A DNA stretch of 64,000 bases. Source: Sorangium sp025924095 (GTDB lineage Bacteria; Myxococcota_A; Polyangia; Polyangiales; Polyangiaceae). This document shows positions 51,417 through 58,344 of this stretch, piece after piece; within the stretch, counting starts at the first letter, position 1; each line of letters begins with the position of its first letter. The DNA lies in the NCBI RefSeq assembly GCF_051521505.1, contig NZ_CP150356.1, positions 5,270,001-5,334,000 of the forward strand, written 5' to 3'. A program made the translations under genes and the position numbers. The notes under the pieces were generated by a model. That model did not search any database, was not told the origin of the DNA, and saw nothing but the letters and a program-made list of their open reading frames with translations.

Positions 51417-52652
51417 TCACTCGATGTGGGCCTGTGGCACATGGGGGTGCTTCTCCGTTGATCGGTTCTTGCGCGAGAGGGGAGACGCCTGAAAGGCCTT
51501 CGTGTTCCCCAGGCGCGCCTGGGCCTCGGCGAGCAGATTGGCGGCGAGTCGTCGTTCACCGACGCGGACGGCGGCCTCGTGGGCCAACTCGAAGGCGCGG
51601 AGCGTCGGCCGGTTGGCCAGGTTGCGGCGAGCCAGCGACAGCGCCTTGAGCACGTCATTGCCGTCACCGAGGTAGAACTCGGCGGCGTGATCGGCGAAGG
51701 CGAGCTCGTGCCGCGCGAGGAGCCGATCGTAGGAGGCCCTGGCCCCAAGCAACTGTTCGTGCGCTTCCTGGGCGCGGCCCTGCTCCTTCAGGACCTGGGC
51801 AAGGCGCCACCTGGACTCCGGGTCGCCGCGGCGTGCCCCGGGGGTGAGGAGCGCCTCCGCCTTGGCGAGAGCGCCGCGCCTGGCGTAGAGCTCGGCGAGG
51901 TGGACGCGCGCCGGAACGTAAGTCGGCAAGTACGCCAGCGCCATTTCGTAATAGCGCCGAGCTCTCTCGGGCTGCGGCGCGGGCATGCGCTCGCCCCAGA
52001 GCACCCCGCGCTGGAAGCAGACCCACGCCGGCGGAAACGGGGAGACATCGCGGTACTGGGCGAGCGCCCGTGCATACACGCGGTCCGCCTCCTCGTACTC
52101 GCCGAGGTCCACGAGCAAGGCCGCAAGGGGGAGGAGCTCGTCGATGCCGGAGAGGGTCTGCGCCCTTCTGCGACGCACAGCCAATACCTCCGCCAAACGC
52201 TCGCCGGTCGCTTGCTGGATCGAGAGCCGCACCGGCTCGGTCATGGCCGCCAGGACGCCGCGGCGCCCGGCTTGGCGGAGGTCGGCTTCGGCCTCCTCGA
52301 ATCGATGCAAGTACGCCGCGATCCTCGCCGACAGCAGGTAGGTCTCGCCGGCTTCGGGCTCATGACGACGGAGCTCTGTGGCAAGGTGACGCAGGCGATC
52401 CGGTGACTCTATGTCGCCCAGGAACTGTGCCTTCAACTGCTCGATCTGGACGATGCGATCCGGCGCGCCGTTCTTTCGGGCGAATCGGAGATAGTCGCTC
52501 CAGGCTGCGCGGAGCGAGCTCTCCAGATTGGAGACGGCGATGTCTCCGGACGTGGTCCGGAGGGTCGAGGCGCGTACGCCCGGCGCGATCCCGATCCCCA
52601 GGAAGAGCAACCCCAAAAAGAGCCCGATTGGCTTGATCGCGTGGGCGGGCAT
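51417..52652 (-). CDS. TPR-repeat exported or membrane-anchored protein
   Basis: A 411-aa protein. The N-terminus has a hydrophobic segment (IGLFLGLLFLGIGIAPG, about 8-26) that is a signal peptide or anchor. The mature part is TPR/Sel1-like helical repeat: units such as EEADRVYARALAQYRD, ERARRYYEMALAYLPTYVPA and AKAEALLTPGARRGDPESRW. A GAGGAGG ribosome-binding site precedes ATG 52652; 37 open codons upstream are not used. It lies between the DyP peroxidase and DUF4331 genes on the same strand and probably scaffolds their products in the periplasm. Confidence 0.82.
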   Translation of the reverse strand: MPAHAIKPIGLFLGLLFLGIGIAPGVRASTLRTTSGDIAVSNLESSLRAAWSDYLRFARKNGAPDRIVQIEQLKAQFLGDIESPDRLRHLATELRRHEPEAGETYLLSARIAAYLHRFEEAEADLRQAGRRGVLAAMTEPVRLSIQQATGERLAEVLAVRRRRAQTLSGIDELLPLAALLVDLGEYEEADRVYARALAQYRDVSPFPPAWVCFQRGVLWGERMPAPQPERARRYYEMALAYLPTYVPARVHLAELYARRGALAKAEALLTPGARRGDPESRWRLAQVLKEQGRAQEAHEQLLGARASYDRLLARHELAFADHAAEFYLGDGNDVLKALSLARRNLANRPTLRAFELAHEAAVRVGERRLAANLLAEAQARLGNTKAFQASPLSRKNRSTEKHPHVPQAHIE

Positions 52653-52759
52653 CGTCTGCCTCCTCGTGCACGTCCCGACGGCGAACGTGGCCTTGCCACC
52701 TCGTGGGCTCATCCATCCACGTCCACCCGTCAACATCCGCCGTCGGGTGAAAGCGCAGC

Positions 52760-54091
52760 TCATGTCTGGAGATCAGCGAGCCATCGCAGGGCTCGCAGCC
52801 CCGGCATGAACGCGTACTCACCGCCCCTTGTCAGGACGAACCGCGGCAATCCGTGGAGGCGCCGCGGGATCGGCCGCCGTGGAATTGTGAAGTCGCCGTC
52901 CCCCTCATTCGATCCGGTGATGGGGTCCTTGGCGTTCCCCGCCCCGATGAAAGCGCCGCTGTTGACCCACTCCGTTTGCACAAATTCGAACTGCCGCCCC
53001 GGGTGCGCTCCAACGAAGGCAAATATGAACCCCCGGTCGACACCATCGTCCTCCAGAACCCCTTCCGCGAGCGGAGGACCATAGACCGTTCCACGCCGGA
53101 TCATCCGGTGCAGCCCGACCATACCCGCCACGCTTGAGTCTCGTGGGTTCACTCGGCGAATGTGTGATTCGAGAGGGGTCTTGTAGCCTGTCGGGTCGTC
53201 TCCATAGAGGAATGCGTTGTTGCGTAGCGGGTCGCCTCCCAGCTCGGGATCGTCGCTGGATGGGCTGAGCGCCAGGGGCGCACCGCTCCGCCAGCGCCCC
53301 ATCATCTTTGCCGCCAGAAGCTCCTCGTCGTCCGGGCCGAGAGAGTTCTCCTTCACGTATCGGCGGAACAGCGCCACGCGTTGGTTCAGCTTACGAAAAG
53401 CCACGTAGGTCCCGTTGCGGCCCAGCGCCTCGGGCTGGGGCGTCAGGGCGCCGCCCAGCTCGTCCGGGTAGCCCAGGACGAATTCACCTGCCTTGTAAGG
53501 ACGCTGCGCCGGGTTGGTTCCCGGAATGCCGCTGCCCTCGATCGCGGGATGGCTCATCCCGTCCCTGAACCCGAAGTGTTCCTTCGGACCGGGCAGCGCA
53601 TAGCAATCCTGGCGCCAGATCAACGCAACTCCCGGCAACGCCTGGATCGCCTCTCGAGCGCGCTCAAGCGCCGCCTCCAGGCCGTGCGCGTCCGGCGACA
53701 GCGCAGTGATCACGACGTGGACGTCTGGAGTTCCGAGCGGTGCTTCCCAGTGCTCAGGGCTGCTATCGCCGGTGTCTCCCAGGTGGCGCGCGCGCGCGGC
53801 CATCCCCTGCTGGAACTCCCACGCGAAGCTATCGAGCGACTCCTGCGGCACGCCGAGCGCCTTGAGGCCCTGGAAGGTGAGCGAGGCGCTCACCCAGGTA
53901 TCGGCCGCCGGACTCTCGCGGTGGGCGGCCGAGGCCACCACATTGCTGAGCCGCCTCATCAACTCCCGCCCTGCCTTGCGGTCGTCGATGCGAAGCAAGA
54001 GGTACGTCGCCACGTACGGCGCAGGCCGTGGGCGCAAGACCCCGCTCTGTATGTCATCCAGTTCGAGCAGGCCGCTGACTGACTCGGGCAT
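52760..54091 (-). CDS. DyP-type heme peroxidase
   Basis: A 443-aa dye-decolorizing peroxidase. The defining GxxDG motif is GFRDG (174-178, catalytic D177). The proximal heme ligand is H310 in ESHIRRVNPRD. A conserved second half follows (GLHRMIRRGTVYG, DRGFIFAFVGAHP). There is no Tat or Sec signal, so it is cytoplasmic or exported as cargo, and no encapsulin gene is in the window. It oxidises phenols, dyes or porphyrin-type substrates with H2O2. The two minus-strand genes following it may be cotranscribed. An unrelated fragment of a second DyP lies at 55100. Confidence 0.93.
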   Translation of the reverse strand: MPESVSGLLELDDIQSGVLRPRPAPYVATYLLLRIDDRKAGRELMRRLSNVVASAAHRESPAADTWVSASLTFQGLKALGVPQESLDSFAWEFQQGMAARARHLGDTGDSSPEHWEAPLGTPDVHVVITALSPDAHGLEAALERAREAIQALPGVALIWRQDCYALPGPKEHFGFRDGMSHPAIEGSGIPGTNPAQRPYKAGEFVLGYPDELGGALTPQPEALGRNGTYVAFRKLNQRVALFRRYVKENSLGPDDEELLAAKMMGRWRSGAPLALSPSSDDPELGGDPLRNNAFLYGDDPTGYKTPLESHIRRVNPRDSSVAGMVGLHRMIRRGTVYGPPLAEGVLEDDGVDRGFIFAFVGAHPGRQFEFVQTEWVNSGAFIGAGNAKDPITGSNEGDGDFTIPRRPIPRRLHGLPRFVLTRGGEYAFMPGLRALRWLADLQT

Positions 54092-54206
54092 CGGTCTCCT
54101 CCATCGCTGTTGGTCCTATTTGCCGCGAGGTTTCTCCAGAACGTCTAGAGGTCAATCGCGACAGGAGCGGGGATTCTGCTCCCTGTCTCGCAACCAGAGA
54201 ATGAGC

Positions 54207-54758
54207 TCACTGCATCTGGTCGAGCATCGTGGAAAGGGCGCACTTGACCTTGAGCGCCTTGACCACCTCCACTCCGGTGGCGTCTGGATACTCCGCGTAC
54301 TCCATGAATGGCTCAGCTGCGTGCTCACGTGCGAACTTGGCGAACGAGGCAGGGTTCTCCTTCCAGTCGGACGGAAAGCCTTCGAGTTGCTCGAAGATCG
54401 TGTTGAGGCCTGCCTGTTTGAAGAGCAGCACCGCGTCCTCTATATACTTGTCGAAATCCGTGTCGAAGAAGCCGATATAAAGGAACCACGTGGTGTCACC
54501 TTCCTTGTAGGTGGCCCAGCGCAGATGATGGAGCGCAAGCGGAGCGAGCGCCCGGGGTTGCTCCTTTATCAGATTTTCGATGGTCTTACCGTGTGCGCGA
54601 ACCACATCCTCCCGTCCTGGTATGACCTTGGCGATGAGCGTGAACCCGCGTGACCTGGGGAGCGCCGTACCGAATCTCCCTACCTCTATCTCTTCGTCCG
54701 CTCTTGGCAGCGCTTCTGCAAGCGGTCGAATATCGGCGCAATTCCGTGTCCGGCTCAT
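54207..54758 (-). CDS. Unknown alpha/beta protein upstream of DyP peroxidase
   Basis: A 183-aa protein without signal peptide. The body has a beta-alpha pattern with FTLIAKVIPGREDVVRAHGK, TTWFLYIGFFDTDFDKYIED and a Trp-containing loop GFPSDWKENPASF. This resembles a dimeric alpha/beta-barrel (the fold also used by DyP, EthD and monooxygenase-like proteins), but no family signature is certain. It is 115 bp upstream of the DyP gene on the same strand, so a role with the peroxidase is plausible. ATG 54758. Confidence 0.72.
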   Translation of the reverse strand: MSRTRNCADIRPLAEALPRADEEIEVGRFGTALPRSRGFTLIAKVIPGREDVVRAHGKTIENLIKEQPRALAPLALHHLRWATYKEGDTTWFLYIGFFDTDFDKYIEDAVLLFKQAGLNTIFEQLEGFPSDWKENPASFAKFAREHAAEPFMEYAEYPDATGVEVVKALKVKCALSTMLDQMQ

Positions 54759-55099
54759 ATCATCTCGCTTTCGTGACCGGCGGCCGTTTTCGTACTGGAA
54801 CGCTTCCCCGAGGTGTACATCATTTTCTGTTCGGCTATCCGCAGTGGCCGAACGGCTGGCTCGGGAGGCATCTCATCGCATGTAACCCCCTGCATCGGGC
54901 ATCCTTTGAAGGATCTGCAGCTCACCGACGAGAAGCGCAAGAGCACGCGGTCCTCTTGTCTCGACCTGGGGCGCGCCTCCCGGAGGGTAGTGTTCGACCA
55001 CCTTGACGAAGGTATCCGGGAATATCCGATACTCGATGGTTCCCGGCCTCTGTCCCACGGGGACCCCGGCGTTCCGTCAGTTCCTGAAGGCGAACTCGG

Positions 55100-55285
55100 C
55101 GACTCCCGAGGAACCGAGGAAGAGGAGCGGCTCGCCGCCAGGATGATGGGGCGCTGGCGGAGCGGCGCGCCGCTGGCGCTCAGCCCGGAGAACGACGAGG
55201 CTGCTCTGGGCGCCGACCCGGCGCGCAACAACGCCTTCCTCTACCGTGACGATCCGAAGGGGTACAAGACCCTGCGCCGGCCTAC
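55100..55285 (+). pseudogene. Fragment of a second DyP peroxidase gene
   Basis: About 60 codons on the plus strand encode RLAARMMGRWRSGAPLALSP followed by a segment with ARNNAFLYRDDPKGYKT, matching the region just before the proximal His of DyP peroxidases (residues about 258-305 of the intact gene at 52760). The N-terminal domain and heme-ligand region are missing, and the frame ends at a stop at 55301 soon after leaving homology. It lies on the opposite strand and differs from the intact gene at many positions, so it is a relic of another DyP gene. Confidence 0.7.
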
Positions 55286-55289
55286 CCGA

Positions 55290-56300
55290 CTAGCGCTCTG
55301 ACGACCCGATGACGTCGTGCACCGATCCCGTTCGCCCGTGAAGAGCGCCCACAGCCGAGGGCGCTCGCGCCTGTCGAGGGTCCGCCTTCACGCCAAACGC
55401 GGCAAGGGTGAACACCGACATGATGGCACCGAAGATATCGAGCCTCATGAAGACCGCGATTCCAACATGCAATCCGACCGTGGCTGCTACCCAGAGTCGC
55501 CGGGTCCGACGTGGCCAGATGAAGAACGGGTACCCGATCTCCACGAGCAGCACCATCCACCCCGCGGCCACGGCGATCCAGGCGTGGTGAGCGAGCCACG
55601 AAAAATCGAACCGCCGGTACTCGGGCAGCATGAGCGATCGCCACACCGCGTCGCCGTCCCACCACGCTGAGCCCAATGCCTTTTCCACACCACTCGAAAG
55701 GTAGACGAGACAAAGGTGCAGCTGTACCACCCGCAGCGCGAGACGCGCAGTCGCGCTCGGCTCAGGCGGCGCTCGTCCGAAGACACGATCGAGCGACAGC
55801 GCGGCGCCAGAAGGCATGAAAATGAGGTAGAACAGGAAGATGTTCGCGAACTGATCTGCTCCGTAGTTCGTCCTCTCCGCGGTCATCATCAACGTGAGAT
55901 GGACGAACCAAGCGCACGCCGCGGAGGACCTCGTCCTCCAGCCGAGCAGGAGGCCAGCCAGCGACAGCACGTAGAGAAGACCCACGCCAGCGATCACCGA
56001 GCTCTCACCGACCCCGAAGCGCGAAAATGCATTCACGAGGTGGCCGATCCGGGGGAAGCCGATCGCGCCAGACCCGTCGAGGAGCCGTCCCTGAACGATG
56101 CCCGAACGCGAGTACAGCTCGGAAGCGATGGGCGCGATCAGCGCCGCCTGCGCCAAGAGGACCGACGCGAGCCCTATCCGGAGCGCTGCCAGGGGCCGCG
56201 CCGACGCGGGCGCGAGCGCGAATCGCCCCATCGAGCCCCACAGGCGCGCAGCTGCCGCTCGAGCATCCGGCAGGCGCAGGGTATAGGTCCGCTGCCTCAT
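55290..56300 (-). CDS. HTTM-domain membrane protein (vitamin K-dependent gamma-carboxylase-related)
   Basis: A 336-aa polytopic membrane protein with about seven hydrophobic segments. The opening helix region (RPLAALRIGLASVLLAQAALI), the aromatic/charged loop GIVQGRLLDG, and the AWWDGDAVWRSLMLPEYRR segment are characteristic of the HTTM family, which includes the membrane part of vitamin K-dependent gamma-carboxylase and DoxX-like enzymes. No carboxylase domain is attached. ATG 56300 overlaps the stop of the upstream gene (ATGA). The function of stand-alone HTTM proteins is not established. Confidence 0.85.
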   Translation of the reverse strand: MRQRTYTLRLPDARAAAARLWGSMGRFALAPASARPLAALRIGLASVLLAQAALIAPIASELYSRSGIVQGRLLDGSGAIGFPRIGHLVNAFSRFGVGESSVIAGVGLLYVLSLAGLLLGWRTRSSAACAWFVHLTLMMTAERTNYGADQFANIFLFYLIFMPSGAALSLDRVFGRAPPEPSATARLALRVVQLHLCLVYLSSGVEKALGSAWWDGDAVWRSLMLPEYRRFDFSWLAHHAWIAVAAGWMVLLVEIGYPFFIWPRRTRRLWVAATVGLHVGIAVFMRLDIFGAIMSVFTLAAFGVKADPRQARAPSAVGALHGRTGSVHDVIGSSER

Positions 56301-56851
56301 GGCGTCGCCTCTTTGTTGATCTCGCCGGTAGCGAGCGGCGCCTTCAGGTTGAACTTGGCCTGATATTCGACATACCACTGCGACGGCTTGCCCGCGCGAT
56401 ACTCCGCCATCGAGGGCAGGTCGTAGCTCTCGAGCCGGACAACAACGCTGTCCGCCTCTGGGTGCTTGGCGAACACCTTCGCTGCCCAGGACGCAACCAG
56501 GGAGCGCCTCACGGCCGGGTCCTGCTCATCCCAGTACATACCGATGATATTTTTGACGCGGAGGTCCGCTTCGCGGCTCGCTCCTGTCTCCAGCACCTCG
56601 GTCGTCAGCGTCCCCGCGCGATCCCTGACCTGGAAGGTGGCCCAGGGCAGAGGCCCGACGCTCGGAGCAAAGAAGGAATACGCGCTGCTGGCCCCGGAGA
56701 GCGCGCCATAGTAGCCCACCGCACGCTCCACCCATCCTCCGTACGGCAAGCGCACATGCAGCACACCCAGCACGAGCACCAGCCCGAGGTGGATCGCGGC
56801 AGCGGGAAGCACGAAGAGCACGCGCTTTCCTATGTCTCCTGTCTCGTCCAT
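56297..56851 (-). CDS. Membrane protein coupled to HTTM gene
   Basis: A 184-aa protein with one N-terminal hydrophobic segment (VLFVLPAAAIHLGLVLVLGVL, about 12-32) and a mainly soluble remainder facing the periplasm. The soluble part includes a beta-rich stretch (LPWATFQVRDRAGTLTTEVL) and an alpha/beta segment (SLVASWAAKVFAKHPEADSV). HTTM genes are often accompanied by such small anchored partners. The ATGA overlap with the HTTM gene implies joint assembly. ATG 56851 is preferred over an upstream start at 56929. No family name. Confidence 0.78.
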   Translation of the reverse strand: MDETGDIGKRVLFVLPAAAIHLGLVLVLGVLHVRLPYGGWVERAVGYYGALSGASSAYSFFAPSVGPLPWATFQVRDRAGTLTTEVLETGASREADLRVKNIIGMYWDEQDPAVRRSLVASWAAKVFAKHPEADSVVVRLESYDLPSMAEYRAGKPSQWYVEYQAKFNLKAPLATGEINKEATP

Positions 56852-57089
56852 GGAGCTCACCCCCGTGGAGCCGTATTGCGCGCGGCGTGCCACCCGCTTT
56901 CGCCACCCACGTGTCCAATGCGTTGCCACCGGGCCCCAGAGCAGGCCGCGGTCGGACGGCGACGCTTGACGCGCGATGTCTCAGCGCAATCGCCCGCGAT
57001 GTTCGACTCCGCGCTCGGCAAAGCGGACCCGGCATTCCGTGATGGTCGCGCCCAACTCCGTGGCCATCACGGTAGGGCCCATACCTGTA

Positions 57090-57392
57090 CTAGCGCCGAT
57101 AGGGCCGGTAGTGGCCGACAGCCGGCCGGTAGTAGCCGGCCGCCGGCCGGTAGTAGCCCGCAGCCGGCCGGTAGTAGCCCGCAGCCGGCCGGTAGTAGCC
57201 CGCAGCCGGCCGGTAGTAGCCGACAGCCGGCCGGAAGGCATAACGCTCGTTGTCCGGCGAGGGTGGCGTTGCTGTCTCCTCGACGAGGTTCAGGTTGTCG
57301 ATCGGCACCGTATTCGCCGCAGAAGCAAGCGCAGAGATCGCGCACACTCCCGCGCTGACGGCGATGAGGCCAAGAATTTTCACGTGGTTCAT
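57090..57392 (-). CDS. Short exported protein of YYRPAAG repeats
   Basis: A 100-aa protein with a clear signal peptide (ILGLIAVSAGVCAISALASAA, cleavage near residue 26). A linker of about 25 residues follows, then seven heptads of the type YYRPAAG/V with one GHYRP variant, ending in YRPYRR. The mature peptide of about 75 residues would be basic, Tyr/Pro/Gly-rich and disordered. A GGGAGGAG ribosome-binding site lies before ATG 57392. A Tyr-rich secreted repeat protein near a peroxidase suggests crosslinking, as dityrosine or in matrix or wall material, but that is speculation. No homologue is recognised. Confidence 0.78.
   Translation of the reverse strand: MNHVKILGLIAVSAGVCAISALASAANTVPIDNLNLVEETATPPSPDNERYAFRPAVGYYRPAAGYYRPAAGYYRPAAGYYRPAAGYYRPAVGHYRPYRR
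57103..57235. repeat. 21-bp tandem repeat encoding YYRPAAG
   Basis: Six consecutive 21-bp units of GGCCGGTAGTAGCCCGCAGCC (written in part: GGCCGGTAGTAGC core) start at 57103, 57124, 57145, 57166, 57187 and 57208, with a diverging seventh at 57229. Units are identical or differ at one or two bases, indicating recent expansion. Confidence 0.92.
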
Positions 57393-57847
57393 TTATCGGC
57401 TCCTTCCCTCTTCGGTTGCGCCCGGGGGGCGCGACGTTGCGCCCATGACGATGCAGGAGACGGGCCGAGCTCGACCGGTGCGGCAGGTGGCAGGCTGCTG
57501 ATCGCAGCGCACAGATCATTCCTGAGTTGTGGGTTGGCCAGGTGAAGGTGTGCAATGCGTGAGCGGTGTGCTGCGACACTGCGGCACCAGCGGCATTACA
57601 GCCATTCATGGCAGTCAAGAACCTACCCCCCGGCAGGGAGCGTCCAGGATCTTGGGAGGCCATGTTCTGGAACATGCGGAGATCCCGGCGAGGCGGCTTG
57701 AATTTGGGGGGTGCGTCGGTGATGCTCAATCTATCCCCCTATCCCCGCGGACCGCGCCAGCTCACTTCGGCTGCGTGGCTGGCGACCTGAACAGCCGTCG
57801 CAGCGCGCGCTCGCCATCGCGATCCCCGCGGCCCTATCCTGAGCGCC
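57393..57847. other. Gene-free interval
   Basis: About 455 bp between the YYRPAAG gene and the SRPBCC gene. A plus-strand open frame from about 57608 (MAVKNLPPGRERPGSWEAMF start) would give about 60 aa, but there is no ribosome-binding site or family support. A half copy of the hairpin repeat is at 57754-57779. Nothing else is recognised. Confidence 0.45.
57754..57779. repeat. Hairpin repeat, right-half copy
   Basis: Matches the right arm and loop of the repeats at 44218-44260 and 46208-46250 (GCCAGCTCACTTCGGCTGCG then TGGC) but lacks the left arm GTCACGCAG, so it cannot fold the same way. Confidence 0.5.
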
Positions 57848-58339
57848 ATGCCCACGATCCAGAGCACCGCCGAGATCGACGCCGCTCCCGACGAGCTCTT
57901 CGCGCTGTCCCAGGACCACGATCTCCGGCTCGAGTGGGACCCGTTCCTCCGCGAGATGCGCTACCGCGACGGCGCGACCGAGCCGGCCGTCGATGTGCGG
58001 GTGTGGGTGCGGGCGAAGAACGGGCTGTCCATGGAGGCCCGTTACATCACCCTGAACCCGCCGGAGCAGGTGGCGATCACCATGGTCGACGGGCCGCGGA
58101 TCTTCCGCCAGTTCTCGGGCGCGTGGCTCTTCAAGGCGCTCTCGCCGCGGCGGACCCGCGTCACCTTCCGTTACAATTTCACGGCGCGCCCGCGGGTCCT
58201 CGCGCCGGTGCTGGAGCCGGTGATGGCGGCCGTGCTGAAGCGCGACGTCGAGAAGCGCCTCGCCGGGCTCAAGGCCAGCGCCGAGACGACGGACATCCTG
58301 CAGCGCCTGCAGCGCCGCGGGACGACAGCGGCGGCCTGA
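57848..58339 (+). CDS. SRPBCC (START-like/polyketide cyclase) family protein
   Basis: A 163-aa single-domain protein with the SRPBCC helix-grip pattern: N-terminal strand and helix STAEIDAAPDELFALSQDHD, then LRLEWDPFLREM, central strands (VRVWVRAKNGLSME, VAITMVDGPRIFRQFSGAWL) and a long C-terminal helix (VLEPVMAAVLKRDVEKRLAG). Such proteins bind hydrophobic small molecules or lipids; many are annotated only by fold. It is convergent with the STAND gene, the stops being 5 bp apart. Confidence 0.88.
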   Translation: MPTIQSTAEIDAAPDELFALSQDHDLRLEWDPFLREMRYRDGATEPAVDVRVWVRAKNGLSMEARYITLNPPEQVAITMVDGPRIFRQFSGAWLFKALSPRRTRVTFRYNFTARPRVLAPVLEPVMAAVLKRDVEKRLAGLKASAETTDILQRLQRRGTTAAA

Positions 58340-58344
58340 CCCGC

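Noticed and set aside
52760..54091. Encapsulin cargo system around the DyP peroxidase
   Set aside because: No encapsulin shell gene is in the window and the peroxidase C-terminus lacks a recognisable cargo peptide.
54873..55058. Small minus-strand gene of 61 codons
   Set aside because: The translation looks protein-like (IEYRIFPDTFVKVVEHYPPG) but starts at GTG without a ribosome-binding site and sits beside a DyP pseudogene; too weak to list.
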